The position numbers were made by a program, and so were the translations under genes. A stretch of DNA of 40,058 nucleotides from Bacteroidales bacterium (GTDB lineage: Bacteria > Bacteroidota > Bacteroidia > Bacteroidales > JAFGXI01), in assembly GCA_027064025.1 (NCBI GenBank), contig JAMOQL010000192.1:1-40058 (forward strand), in the 5' to 3' direction. The notes under the pieces are model-generated. The model was given only the letters and a program-made list of their open reading frames with translations. It did no database searches and was not told where the DNA came from. Positions within the stretch are counted from its first letter, which is position 1, and every line of letters starts with the position of its first letter. Shown here piece after piece: positions 1 to 10,425 of the stretch.

Positions 1-1567
1 AACTCATGCCTTTAATAGCTCCTACAAATTGCCAATACACTTCTGGAGAATATGGATTACCAAAATTTAAACAGTTTGTAATTGCCGAAGGTTCAGCTCC
101 CGAACAAACTAAATTACGTGAGGCCTCAGAAACAGCAATTTGTGTTCCTACTTCGGGGTCGGCATGCACATATCTAGGGTTACAATCTACAGTCATTGCC
201 AAAGAACGTTCGGTTCCTTTAATATTAATAATTCCCGCATCTGAAGGTGAATTGGTAGTCATATTGTTGGTTCTAACCATAGTATCGTATTGTTCGATAA
301 CCCAACGTTTCGAAGCAATATTAGGATGTGATATTAATCGTTTAGCTACTGCTTTTAAATCTTTAGGCTCTGGCACATCATCAATATCGAATTTTTTATA
401 TTCTTTATAATAAGCAGGTTCTGTATATTCTCTATCATAAATTGGAGCTCCTCCACCTAATACGAGAGACTCTGCAGGCACTTCTGCTACTTTCTCGCCA
501 TTCCAGTAAAAATGTAGCATATCTTCATCAATAACTTCTCCTATCTCTACACAGTTCAAATCCCATTTATCGAAAATAGCTTGAATATCGGCTTCTCTAC
601 CTTTTTTACCTACAACCAACATTCGCTCTTGTGATTCTGAAAGAAGAATTTCCCAAGGTTCCATATTTTGCTGGCGAAGAGGTACCTTATCAAGATGAAT
701 AATCATTCCTGAATTTCCTTTCTCCGACATTTCTGATGTTGAACAGATAATTCCAGCAGCACCCATATCTTGCATACCAATAATAGCATCAATAGTATTT
801 AATTCTAGTGTTGCCTCTAATAATAATTTTTCTTGAAATGGGTCTCCAACTTGAATAGAAGGAATATCATCTGCCGAATTTTCTGTAATATCGGCCGAAG
901 CAAAAGTTGCTCCATGAATTCCGTCTTTTCCAGTAGATGAACCTACAATAAATACAGGATTACCTGCACCTTCCGATAAAGCAGAAATCATTTCTTCTTT
1001 CTTCATTAAGCCAACCGACATTGCATTAACTAATGGATTGGTATTGAAACTATTGTCAAAATAAACTTCCCCTCCTAATACAGGTACACCAAACGAATTA
1101 CCGTAATGTGAAATTCCTTTTACAACACCTTTAATTTGCCACTTGGTTCTATCTAGTGATAAATCGCCAAAGCGTAATGAATTAAGCTGTGCAACAGGTC
1201 TTGCTCCCATTGTAAAAATATCTCTATTAATTCCTCCGACTCCAGTTGCTGCTCCTTGAAAAGGTTCAACAGCACATGGATGATTGTGTGATTCTATCTT
1301 AAAAGCACAAGCAACGCCCTCGCCAACATCAACCAAACCAGCATTTTCTTCACCAGCTTCGACCATAATATTCTTACCATCTCTAGGTAAAGTCTTTAAC
1401 CACTTTATAGAATTCTTGTAAGAGGCGTGTTCCGACCACATTACCGAGTAGATACTCAATTCTATAAAATTAGGCTCACGACCTAAATTCTTTTTGATTA
1501 AATCAAACTCCTCAGGAAGTAATCCTAATTCTTTAGCTGTCTGCAAGTTGACTTCTTTATTGGACAT
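1..1567 (-). CDS. purL: Phosphoribosylformylglycinamidine synthase subunit PurL (3' part runs off the left edge)
   Basis: Not in the ORF track because it is truncated. The reverse strand from ATG at 1567 reads MSNKEVNLQTAKELGLLPEEFDLIKKNLGREPNFIELSIYSVMWSEHASYKNS..., then ACAFKIESHNHPCAVEPFQGAATGVGGINRDIFTMGARPVAQLNSLRFG, characteristic of PurL. Confidence 0.95.
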   Translation of the reverse strand, partial: MSNKEVNLQTAKELGLLPEEFDLIKKNLGREPNFIELSIYSVMWSEHASYKNSIKWLKTLPRDGKNIMVEAGEENAGLVDVGEGVACAFKIESHNHPCAVEPFQGAATGVGGINRDIFTMGARPVAQLNSLRFGDLSLDRTKWQIKGVVKGISHYGNSFGVPVLGGEVYFDNSFNTNPLVNAMSVGLMKKEEMISALSEGAGNPVFIVGSSTGKDGIHGATFASADITENSADDIPSIQVGDPFQEKLLLEATLELNTIDAIIGMQDMGAAGIICSTSEMSEKGNSGMIIHLDKVPLRQQNMEPWEILLSESQERMLVVGKKGREADIQAIFDKWDLNCVEIGEVIDEDMLHFYWNGEKVAEVPAESLVLGGGAPIYDREYTEPAYYKEYKKFDIDDVPEPKDLKAVAKRLISHPNIASKRWVIEQYDTMVRTNNMTTNSPSDAGIINIKGTERSLAMTVDCNPRYVHADPEVGTQIAVSEASRNLVCSGAEPSAITNCLNFGNPYSPEVYWQFVGAIKGMS

Positions 1568-1698
1568 CTTATTTTATTTTTTATTTTAAGTATCAAAGAT
1601 AAATTTAATTCGTGAATATCTGAAGAATTCGATATTGAAAATTAAATTAATAATTAACATTTATATTCTTAAAAACAAATATCTATTCACCAACCACA

Positions 1699-1728
1699 CA
1701 AAAAAGCCTTTACATCTAGCAAAGGCTT
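1699..1728 (-). terminator. Intrinsic terminator downstream of cysN
   Basis: Perfect stem AAGCCTTT/AAAGGCTT (1704-1711 / 1721-1728) followed on the minus strand by a T-run. Confidence 0.8.
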
Positions 1729-1841
1729 CAAAAATATTTTCCGAAGGCTAATTAATCTCAATGAGATTGAATAGCCAATTTTTAACAATCAATAACTTTA
1801 TTAATCAATGTATGCTTTAGAATTATTTATTTCTAATAAAA

Positions 1842-3143
1842 TTAAATAATCATTCCTGCAGCAATTGTTTCGTTAGTTGCTTCGTCAATTAAAATAACAC
1901 TTCCTGTTATTCTATTTCTTCGATAAGAATCAAAAAACAAAGCCTTTGTGGTACGAATCTTAACACGAGCAATATCGTTCATCTTAACTTCTTTGTTCTC
2001 CATATCTTTTTCTAAAGTATTAACATCGATTTTACTAACTACTTCTTGAACCATACAACGAACATCAGCACTGGTGTGCTTAACAGCGTATTTTCCTCTA
2101 ATTTGTAGTGGCTTTTCATTGAACCAGCATATCATCATATCTATATCCTGACTGACTTGTGGCATGGCGTTTTTCTTTACAATCATATCACCACGAGAAA
2201 TATCAATTTCGTCTTCTAAAAGTAAGGACACCGATTGGGGAGGAAATGCTTTTTCTAACTCATCTCCAAAATTAACAATCGATTTTACTTTCGACTCAAA
2301 ACCCGATGGCAAAATTACAACCTCGTCCCCTTTCTGAAATACGCCACCTGCTACACGACCTGCATAAGCTCTGTAATCAGGGTATTCTTTTGTCTGAGGA
2401 CGAACGACATACTGAACAGGAAAACGACCGTCCATAAAGTTATTGTCGCTACCAATATGAATATTTTCTAACAAATACATTAGGGTTGGACCTTCGTACC
2501 AATTCATTACTTCCGAACGTTCTACAACATTATCGCCTTTAAGCGCAGAGATAGGAACAAAACGAATATCTTGCACGTCTAATTTAGAAGAAATAGCTTC
2601 GAATTGATGTTGAATATCATCGTAAACTTTTTGATCGTAATCAACTAAATCCATTTTATTAATACAGATAATTACGTGAGGAATCTGCAAAAGAGAGGCA
2701 ATATAAGAATGTCGTAAAGTTTGTTCTATCACTCCTTTACGAGCGTCAATCAGAATTAAAGCAACATTAGCTGTAGATGCTCCTGTTACCATATTTCTTG
2801 TATACTGCGTATGTCCAGGTGTGTCTGCAATAATAAACTTTCGTTTAGGTGTTGCAAAGTAACGATAAGCTACATCAATCGTTATTCCTTGTTCTCGCTC
2901 GGCTCGTAAGCCATCGGTTAATAACGCTAAATTCACATCCCCATCACCTATCTTTTTACTAGCCTCTTCGACCGCTTCGAGTTGATCTTCGAAAATAGCT
3001 TTACTATCGTATAATAAACGTCCAATAAGAGTTGATTTACCATCGTCTACAGAACCTGCAGTTGTAAATCGAAGCAACTCCATATCTAAGTAACCTTTTG
3101 TCACTTCGTTATTATGTCTATTATCTATATCTTGTTTTGTCAT
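1842..3143 (-). CDS. cysN: Sulfate adenylyltransferase subunit 1 (GTPase)
   Basis: GTPase motifs GSVDDGKSTLIGRLLYDSK, DTPGHTQYTRNMVTGAS, NKMDLVDY. Start chosen at internal MTKQDIDNRHN (3143) rather than the ORF-track start at 3197. Confidence 0.95.
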   Translation of the reverse strand: MTKQDIDNRHNNEVTKGYLDMELLRFTTAGSVDDGKSTLIGRLLYDSKAIFEDQLEAVEEASKKIGDGDVNLALLTDGLRAEREQGITIDVAYRYFATPKRKFIIADTPGHTQYTRNMVTGASTANVALILIDARKGVIEQTLRHSYIASLLQIPHVIICINKMDLVDYDQKVYDDIQHQFEAISSKLDVQDIRFVPISALKGDNVVERSEVMNWYEGPTLMYLLENIHIGSDNNFMDGRFPVQYVVRPQTKEYPDYRAYAGRVAGGVFQKGDEVVILPSGFESKVKSIVNFGDELEKAFPPQSVSLLLEDEIDISRGDMIVKKNAMPQVSQDIDMMICWFNEKPLQIRGKYAVKHTSADVRCMVQEVVSKIDVNTLEKDMENKEVKMNDIARVKIRTTKALFFDSYRRNRITGSVILIDEATNETIAAGMII

Positions 3144-3227
3144 TTTTGTAATCTTAATAATAAATTCTAAAAAACAATGGCACTGTAAATTTGCCATATT
3201 GATTTATAATAAAAAGCATCAACGATG

Positions 3228-4133
3228 CTAAAAATAACCTTCTTTTTTACGGTCTTCCATTGCTGCTTCGGAGCGCTTATCATCTGCTCTTCCTCCCCTC
3301 TCGGTTTCTCTTGCGGCGGCTACCTCATCAATAATATCTTCCAATTTATCAGCTCTAGACATTACTGCTCCTGTACAAGTCATATCGCCAATGGTTCTAA
3401 AACGAACTATTTTCTTTTCCCAAGACTCTCCTTCTTTTAGAGTTACAAAAGGGTTTTTTGCTAAAAGAGCTCCATCTCGTAAAACAACTTCCCTTTCGTG
3501 AGTAAAATATAAATTAGGAATTTTAATGTCTTCTAAATAAATATATTGCCAAACATCCATCTCCGTCCAATTACTAATAGGGAAAACTCTAAAATGTTCA
3601 CCTAAATCTTTCTTGCCATTAAAAATATTCCATAATTCTGGTCTCTGATTTTTAGGATCCCACTGACCGAACTCATCTCTATGCGAAAAGAAACGTTCTT
3701 TGGCTCTTGCCTTTTCCTCGTCTCTACGACCGCCACCCATTGCGGCATCGTACTTTTCTTCTTCTAAAGCATCTAAGAGTGTTGTGGTTTGTGCTCTATT
3801 ACGACTAGGATTAGGCCCTTTTTCTTCAGAAACTCTACCTTTATCGATAGAATCTTGAACATATTTAACCACCAAATCAATACCTAACTCCTTAGCTAAG
3901 GAATCTCTAAACTCTACAGTTTCGTCAAAATTATGTCCTGTATCGATGTGCATAATAGGGAAAGGAATCTTTGCTGGCCAAAAAGCTTTTCGAGCTAAAT
4001 GCAACATAATGATTGAATCTTTTCCTCCCGAAAATAGTAAAACTGGTTTTTCGAACTGAGCAGCAACCTCACGAATTACGTACATAGATTCTGCCTCTAA
4101 TTCTCTTAAATGATTAATGTTAAAGTTTTCCAT
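3228..4133 (-). CDS. cysD: Sulfate adenylyltransferase subunit 2
   Basis: LLFSGGKDSIIMLHLARKAF PP-loop, GGRRDEEKARAKER; adjacent to cysN and cysC. Confidence 0.97.
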   Translation of the reverse strand: MENFNINHLRELEAESMYVIREVAAQFEKPVLLFSGGKDSIIMLHLARKAFWPAKIPFPIMHIDTGHNFDETVEFRDSLAKELGIDLVVKYVQDSIDKGRVSEEKGPNPSRNRAQTTTLLDALEEEKYDAAMGGGRRDEEKARAKERFFSHRDEFGQWDPKNQRPELWNIFNGKKDLGEHFRVFPISNWTEMDVWQYIYLEDIKIPNLYFTHEREVVLRDGALLAKNPFVTLKEGESWEKKIVRFRTIGDMTCTGAVMSRADKLEDIIDEVAAARETERGGRADDKRSEAAMEDRKKEGYF

Positions 4134-4142
4134 ATTTATGGT

Positions 4143-4760
4143 TTATTTTTTTTCTACCTGATAATTAATTATTGGTAAAATATTTTTTAAAATTTCTTCT
4201 ACAGATTCTTGTATTGATAGAAGCTCTGTATCTACGATCAATTGGCATTTATTAGGTTCATCGAAAGGGGCCGAAATACCTGTAAAATCTTTTATTTCTC
4301 CACGCCTTGCTTTAACATACAAACCTTTTACATCTCTTTTCTCACAAGCTTCTACTGAGGCTTTTATGTATATTTCATAATAATTTTCTTCACCAATAAT
4401 CAAGCGAGCTAAATCTCTAACATCATTTGTTGGACTAACAAATGAGTTAATTGTAACTATTCCACAATTTAAAAATAATTTAGAGACTTCTGCTATTCGT
4501 CTAATGTTTTCAAGCCTATCGGCATCGGAAAAGCCTAAATTATTATTAATTCCTGATCGAATATTATCACCATCTAATAATTGTGTTAATATTCCTTTTT
4601 GATGTAGTCGCTTTTCAAGCTCTATAGCAATTGTCGATTTTCCAGAGCCCGACAAACCTGTCAACCAAATGACTTTGGCTGTTTGATTCAAAAAGGCTTC
4701 TTTATCTTTTAAAGATAAGGTTCTATCAAATATCGGATGTATATTGTCTTGTTTCAACAT
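4143..4760 (-). CDS. cysC: Adenylylsulfate kinase
   Basis: P-loop WLTGLSGSGKSTIAIELE, LDGDNIRSGINNNLGFSDADRLENIRRIAEVSKL; adjacent to cysDN. Confidence 0.97.
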   Translation of the reverse strand: MLKQDNIHPIFDRTLSLKDKEAFLNQTAKVIWLTGLSGSGKSTIAIELEKRLHQKGILTQLLDGDNIRSGINNNLGFSDADRLENIRRIAEVSKLFLNCGIVTINSFVSPTNDVRDLARLIIGEENYYEIYIKASVEACEKRDVKGLYVKARRGEIKDFTGISAPFDEPNKCQLIVDTELLSIQESVEEILKNILPIINYQVEKK

Positions 4761-4788
4761 TCAAAAAATACTATTCAAAATAGATTTG

Positions 4789-4796
4789 CAAAGGTA
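4789..4796 (-). promoter_or_regulatory. Candidate Bacteroidetes -7 element (TAnnTTTG) upstream of cysC
   Basis: TACCTTTG on the minus strand about 30 nt upstream of the cysC ATG; no clear -33 TTTG. Confidence 0.4.
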
Positions 4797-4937
4797 ATAA
4801 AAACTCTGCTAGTTGAATTACAGATAACAAAAAAGTCTTCCCCAATTTACAATCAACACTACAAGGATTAAACGGATTTACATAATTTAATATCTCCATC
4901 AACGAATCACATCAACGAACGCCATCTGTTAATTGTT

Positions 4938-6254
4938 TTAAAATACGATATTAGTATCAAAGTTTTCTAAATAATCCGATACCCTTTTAAGGAACATTCC
5001 TCCCAAAGCACCGTCCACAACCCTATGATCATAAGCTAAAGACAACATCATTTTATGCCTAATTCCAATCGTATCACCTTCCGTGGTTTCTATTACAGCT
5101 GGTTTCTTTACGATAGCACCAATAGCTAATATAGCTACATTGGGCTGATTAATAATTGGCGTTCCTGCAATATTCCCAAAAGAGCCTAAATTAGTTATCG
5201 TTATGGTTGATCCCTGAATCTCGTCAGGCTGTAGTTTATTAATACGTGAACGATGCGCTAGATCATTAATTTTTTTGGCTAAACCTACTAAATTCTTTTC
5301 ATCAGCATTTTTTATTACAGGAACAATTAAATTACCAGAAGGTAAAGCCGCCGCCATACCTATATTAATATTTTTCTTTTTAATAATATTGTTACCATCA
5401 ACCGAAACATTTATCATAGGAAAATCTTTAATCGCTTTTACCATTGCTTCAATAATTATTGGCATAAAAGTCAACTTTTCGCCTTCCTTTTCTAAAAAAG
5501 CCGCCTTATTTTTATTTCTCCAATTTACAATTGTTGTTAAATCTGATTCGACAAAAGAAGTTACGTGAGGAGCTGTTTGAACTGATTTCACCATATGTTC
5601 AGCAATTAGCTTACGCATTCTATCCATTTCAATAACCTCATCGCCCATCGGTAAAATTGCATTAGATACGACTTGTATAACTTCTGTTTTTTGCTCTTTA
5701 ATTTCAGAAATATTAATAGCTTTTTGATTTCTATTTTTCAAGAAATTCAACATATCCTCTTTTGTTACCCTATTATTTAACCCAGTTCCTTTAATTCGAT
5801 TTATTTCGGAAAGCGAAACATTATCTTCCTTAATCATATTTTTCACCAAAGGAGATAAAAAAGAATTAGATGGTCTAAGCTCATCAAAATCTATTTGCTC
5901 TACATTCTGTTTATCCAAAGAAAAATCTTTATCGACCTCTATTTCCTCAACAACGGCCCCCATCGGAGCAAGATTAGCATCAAGATCCTCATATTTTTCT
6001 TCTATATCCTCTCCTACAATTTCTAGAACAGCTACTTTTTGCCCAATCTTTACAACATCTCCTTCTTCAACAAGGATATCAACTATTATCCCATTAGCTG
6101 GAGCAGGAATTTCCGAATCAACTTTATCCGTTGCTATCTCTAAAATAGAATCATCCTCTTCAATTTCGTCTCCTTTTTTAGCTAATACTTGTGTAATAGT
6201 TGCCTCAATTATACCTTCGCCCATCGTAGGTAATAAAATATCTATTAATGCCAT
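4938..6254 (-). CDS. Dihydrolipoamide acyltransferase (E2 component of a 2-oxoacid dehydrogenase complex)
   Basis: N-terminal lipoyl domain (EIATDKVDSEIPAPANG), E3-binding domain (SFLSPLVKNMIKEDNVSLSEINRIKGTGLNNRVTKEDML), catalytic YDHRVVDGALGG. Confidence 0.93.
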   Translation of the reverse strand: MALIDILLPTMGEGIIEATITQVLAKKGDEIEEDDSILEIATDKVDSEIPAPANGIIVDILVEEGDVVKIGQKVAVLEIVGEDIEEKYEDLDANLAPMGAVVEEIEVDKDFSLDKQNVEQIDFDELRPSNSFLSPLVKNMIKEDNVSLSEINRIKGTGLNNRVTKEDMLNFLKNRNQKAINISEIKEQKTEVIQVVSNAILPMGDEVIEMDRMRKLIAEHMVKSVQTAPHVTSFVESDLTTIVNWRNKNKAAFLEKEGEKLTFMPIIIEAMVKAIKDFPMINVSVDGNNIIKKKNINIGMAAALPSGNLIVPVIKNADEKNLVGLAKKINDLAHRSRINKLQPDEIQGSTITITNLGSFGNIAGTPIINQPNVAILAIGAIVKKPAVIETTEGDTIGIRHKMMLSLAYDHRVVDGALGGMFLKRVSDYLENFDTNIVF

Positions 6255-6614
6255 GTGTTATTTTTATTTAGTCTAAATAGGCAGCAAAAATATAAGATTT
6301 TTTTTTAATAAAAGAACCCTCCACAAACTATTTTTAGTTATCGACTAAATAAAACATACTAATATTTTAAAGACTCAATATCCTATAATACAGAACCTAC
6401 GAGGAATAATCAAGGATTAAATTTATTAACTCAACACGAGCATTCAGAAATTAAATATCTCGAAAAGAATTAAATAAACATCTCAATACTTAATTTAAGA
6501 AAAACAAATCAATTTTATGGTATACAACATATATTAGTAATTTAGAAGCGAAAACCCGAAAAAAAACAAAGCTTTTTACTATATTTGAAATCAAAATATC
6601 AAGCAACTATTTTT

Positions 6615-7925
6615 ATGATTAATCAACCTATTTTTATTGCAATTGTTATTATTGCAGCAAGTATTTTTACGTATTCTATTAGAAATATTTTCCTAAATAT
6701 TAATTTCCTCAAAAAAGCATACCCCGTTAAGGATTGGGGGAAACGAATAAAATTGCTTTTTAATATTGGATTTGGACAGAGCAAAATACTAAGGTTCCCT
6801 TTAATAGGATTCTTACATGCTTTAGTTTTTTGGGGATTCTTAGCCATTCTTTTTGGCTCTGCGGAAATGCTAATCGATGGTTTATTTGGGATAGAAAAAT
6901 CACTAGACTTCCTAGGTCCTCTACATCATTTTTTTATTATTAGTGGCGATATAGCGGGTTTGGTTATCTTCATATTAATATTAGTTTTCTTATTCAGACG
7001 TTTTTTCCTCAATATAAAAAGATTCACAGGAATAGAAATGACTCATAAAGCACATAAAGATGCCAGTTTTGCTCTTTTACTAATTTTATTCTTAATGGTA
7101 TCTTTATTAGGCATGAATATGGGTTACCTTAAACTGCATCCCAACGAAAGTGCATATTATCCTGCAAGTGCTCTACTAGCCCAGTTTATACTGCCTGAAT
7201 CTGGAAATTTTGAACATTTATACATTATTAATTGGTGGACACATATTACCCTTATTTTCTTTTTTGCCAATTACTTACCATACTCCAAACATTTTCATGT
7301 TTTTATGTCACTCCCAAATGTATTCTTTAGTAAGCTAACTCCACTTACACAAATGAGCAACATGGAAAGAGTAACCGAAGAGGTTAAATTAATGATGGAT
7401 CCTAATGCAGCCTATACAGAAGTTTCTACCGAAAATGAAGTTATTGAACGTTTTGGGATGAAAGACATTGAAGACGGGACATGGAAACACTACATTGATT
7501 CGCTGACCTGTACTCAATGTGGAAGATGCACCTCTGTTTGCCCCGCCAACTTAACAGGCAAACTTTTATCACCAAGAAAGCTTTTAATTGACTTCCGAAG
7601 TCGTATGAATGCAAAATCGCCAGGCTTAAGAAAAGATATTAATTTCACCGACAACAAATCACTTTTAGATAACTCTATAAGTAGAGAAGAAATATGGGCT
7701 TGTACAACCTGTAACGCTTGTACCCAAGAGTGTCCTGTAAACATCGACCATCCATCAATAATTTTAGAAATGCGAAGGTATTTATTTATGGAAGAATCCG
7801 CAGCACCAACAGCACTAAACAATATGTCTACCAATATAGAAAACAATGGGGCGCCTTGGCAATATCCTCCTACAGAACGACTAAATTGGGCCAACGATTT
7901 ATTTATCAACAAAGAAAAAGCATAA
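6615..7925 (+). CDS. Membrane-bound (Fe-S) protein, NarI-like TM domain plus HdrC-like 4Fe-4S dicluster
   Basis: Several N-terminal hydrophobic helices; two clusters CTQCGRCTSVCP and CTTCNACTQECP. ATG at 6615 preferred over the upstream TTG at 6585. Confidence 0.85.
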   Translation: MINQPIFIAIVIIAASIFTYSIRNIFLNINFLKKAYPVKDWGKRIKLLFNIGFGQSKILRFPLIGFLHALVFWGFLAILFGSAEMLIDGLFGIEKSLDFLGPLHHFFIISGDIAGLVIFILILVFLFRRFFLNIKRFTGIEMTHKAHKDASFALLLILFLMVSLLGMNMGYLKLHPNESAYYPASALLAQFILPESGNFEHLYIINWWTHITLIFFFANYLPYSKHFHVFMSLPNVFFSKLTPLTQMSNMERVTEEVKLMMDPNAAYTEVSTENEVIERFGMKDIEDGTWKHYIDSLTCTQCGRCTSVCPANLTGKLLSPRKLLIDFRSRMNAKSPGLRKDINFTDNKSLLDNSISREEIWACTTCNACTQECPVNIDHPSIILEMRRYLFMEESAAPTALNNMSTNIENNGAPWQYPPTERLNWANDLFINKEKA

Positions 7926-7931
7926 TTTATA

Positions 7932-8729
7932 ATGAACGAAAAAAGACAAATTAAAGTTAGGACTTTTGCCGAACTAGCCTCTGAAAACAAAACTGCCGAA
8001 TACTTATTTTGGGTAGGTTCTGCAGGTAGTTTCGATGACAGGGCTAAAAAGATAACACGTGATTTTGTTAAAATATTAGAATCGGCTAAAGTAGATTATG
8101 CAGTATTAGGAGAAGAAGAAACAGACAGTGGAGATTCTGCTAGAAGAGCTGGAAATGAATTTTTGTTTCAGATGCAGGCCATGCAAAATATCGAAATTAT
8201 TAAAGCTTATAATATTAAAAAAATTATCACTTGTGACCCACATGATTTTAACACATTAAAAAACGAATACCCAGATTATGATGGACATTTTGAGGTATAT
8301 CATCATACCAAATTTATTGAAACCTTAATTAAGGAAAATAAAATCACCATTAATCCATCAAAATACCAGAACAAAAGAATAACTTACCACGACCCTTGTT
8401 ACTTAGGTCGAGGAAATAAAATATACGATGCTCCTAGAAATGTAATTAAAAAAACAAACTGCTCGCTTATAGAAATGACAAGAAACAGAAGTAGAGCTCT
8501 TTGTTGTGGTGCTGGAGGAGCACAAATGTTTAAAGAACCTGAAAAAGGAGAAATGGAAGTGTTTGAATTAAGAACAATGGACGCTTTAGATGTTAATCCA
8601 GAAATAATAATTACAGCTTGTCCATTCTGCATGACAATGCTCACCGATGGAGTAAAATTAAAAGAAAAAGAAGAAGAAATAAAGATCCTTGATATTGCTG
8701 AATTAATTGCAAAAGCTAACAATTTGTAA
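7932..8729 (+). CDS. HdrB/CCG-domain (Fe-S)-binding protein
   Basis: YHDPCYLGRGNKIYDAPR...ALCCGAGGAQMF (CCG domain) and ITACPFCMTML; paired with the upstream HdrC-like gene. Confidence 0.85.
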   Translation: MNEKRQIKVRTFAELASENKTAEYLFWVGSAGSFDDRAKKITRDFVKILESAKVDYAVLGEEETDSGDSARRAGNEFLFQMQAMQNIEIIKAYNIKKIITCDPHDFNTLKNEYPDYDGHFEVYHHTKFIETLIKENKITINPSKYQNKRITYHDPCYLGRGNKIYDAPRNVIKKTNCSLIEMTRNRSRALCCGAGGAQMFKEPEKGEMEVFELRTMDALDVNPEIIITACPFCMTMLTDGVKLKEKEEEIKILDIAELIAKANNL

Positions 8730-8928
8730 ATCAATTTTTTACACATACTGCACTGATTATCAAGCGATTAGAAAAGATTATTTTTTTTATTTTGTAAAAC
8801 ACTGATACAGTATAGTATATCGGATTATTGAAAAAAACAATAGCAAAATGATTTTTTTTTAAACTTTTTTTTTGACATCTTGCAGAGGATTTTGAAAAGA
8901 AAACTAATACCTAGAATACAATTTATCA

Positions 8929-10353
8929 ATGACAAATAACATTACAGACATATGGAATAAGTGCCTTGCTGTCATTAAGGATAATGTTCACGACGTAAGT
9001 TTCAATACGTTTTTCGAACCTATAATCCCTATTGAATTAAAAGATCAAGTCCTTACCATACAGGTTCCTAGCGCTTTCGTGTACGAATATTTAGAGGAAA
9101 ACTATATAGATCTGTTACGTAAAACTATTAGAAAAGAGATTGGAACTGAAGCCAAACTTGAATATAGCGTTGTCATGCAAAATGAGTCTCTTAATGGTCA
9201 AGAGTCTATTACAATGAAAATGCCTGGTAAAGATAACGCCAAAGTTTCCAATAAACCGGTTAACTTACCTATAGAAAAGAAAAATATAAATCCTTTTGTA
9301 ATTCCAGGGATCAAAAAATTACATATTGATCCTCAATTAAATGAGATTTATTCTTTTGATAATTTCATAGAAGGCAACTGCAACAGGCTAGCACGTGCAG
9401 CAGGTTATGCAATTGCGACAAGCCAAGCAGGATCTAGTGCATTTAACCCTTTATTTATTTATGGAGGTTCGGGATTAGGAAAAACGCATTTAGCTCAAGC
9501 TATTGGAATTGAAATAAAAAAGAAATTTCCACAAAAAACAGTATTATACGTTACTGCACATAAATTCCAGACTCAATACACCGATGCAGAACTTAATGGT
9601 AATAGAAATGACTTCATTAATTTTTATCAGATTATAGATGTTCTTATCATTGATGATGTTCATGAATTTGCAGGGAAAGAAGGAACTCAAAATGTATTCT
9701 TTCAAATTTTCAACCATTTACACCAATCAGGAAAACAGTTGATTATAACTTCCGACAAACCACCTATCGAAATGCAAGGTCTTGAACAAAGACTACTATC
9801 AAGATTCAAATGGGGATTAGCAGCAGACATACAGATACCCGATTTCGAAACTAGAGTAAAAATACTTAAGCACAAGATTTATAACAGTGGTATAGAACTA
9901 AGTGATGAAATAGTTGAGTATATTGCATCTCACCTAACCACTACCATTCGAGATTTAGAAGGTGCAATGGTCTCTTTACTAGCACAATCTACACTTAATA
10001 AAAAAGAAATAACATTAGAACTTGCAAAACAAATTGTAGACAAATTTGTAAAAAACACAAAACGAGAAATTTCTATCGACTACATTCAAAAAGTCGTTTG
10101 CGATTACTTTGACATGCAAGTTGAAGTACTTAGATCAAAAACTAGAAAAAGAGAAATTGTTCAGGCAAGGCAAATAGCTATGTACTTTGCAAAAACAATG
10201 ACCAAAACTTCTTTAACTAGCATTGGGTCTCAAATTGGAGGAAAAGATCATGCAACAGTTCTCCATTCATGCAAAACTGTTAATAACTTAATAGAAACCG
10301 ATAAACGTTTTAGAGTTTACATCGACGAAATTGAAAAGAAATTAAAATTATAA
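8929..10353 (+). CDS. dnaA: Chromosomal replication initiator DnaA
   Basis: FIYGGSGLGKTHLAQAIG Walker A, VLIIDDVHEFAGKEGTQ Walker B, C-terminal IGSQIGGKDHATVLHSCKTV DNA-binding signature. Confidence 0.98.
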   Translation: MTNNITDIWNKCLAVIKDNVHDVSFNTFFEPIIPIELKDQVLTIQVPSAFVYEYLEENYIDLLRKTIRKEIGTEAKLEYSVVMQNESLNGQESITMKMPGKDNAKVSNKPVNLPIEKKNINPFVIPGIKKLHIDPQLNEIYSFDNFIEGNCNRLARAAGYAIATSQAGSSAFNPLFIYGGSGLGKTHLAQAIGIEIKKKFPQKTVLYVTAHKFQTQYTDAELNGNRNDFINFYQIIDVLIIDDVHEFAGKEGTQNVFFQIFNHLHQSGKQLIITSDKPPIEMQGLEQRLLSRFKWGLAADIQIPDFETRVKILKHKIYNSGIELSDEIVEYIASHLTTTIRDLEGAMVSLLAQSTLNKKEITLELAKQIVDKFVKNTKREISIDYIQKVVCDYFDMQVEVLRSKTRKREIVQARQIAMYFAKTMTKTSLTSIGSQIGGKDHATVLHSCKTVNNLIETDKRFRVYIDEIEKKLKL

Positions 10354-10380
10354 ATATTGATTTATAAATTCAATGATTCT

Positions 10381-10416
10381 AGCAGGTTTCTTTCATGGAA
10401 GAGTCCTGCTTTTTTA
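10381..10416 (+). terminator. Intrinsic terminator downstream of dnaA
   Basis: AGCAGG..TCTTT..GAAGA..CCTGCT stem (10381-10386 / 10405-10410) followed by a T-run. Confidence 0.85.
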
Positions 10417-10425
10417 TAATAAATT

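Noticed and set aside
6-410. 134-aa plus-strand ORF at the left edge
   Set aside because: Antisense to purL, which is clearly coding on the minus strand.
7514-7990. 158-aa minus-strand ORF
   Set aside because: Lies antisense across the well-supported Fe-S protein genes; its protein has no recognisable motif.
8730-8928. Possible oriC upstream of dnaA
   Set aside because: Only one relaxed DnaA-box-like sequence (TTTTACACA at 8737-8745) plus AT-rich sequence; no cluster of boxes, so not supportable.
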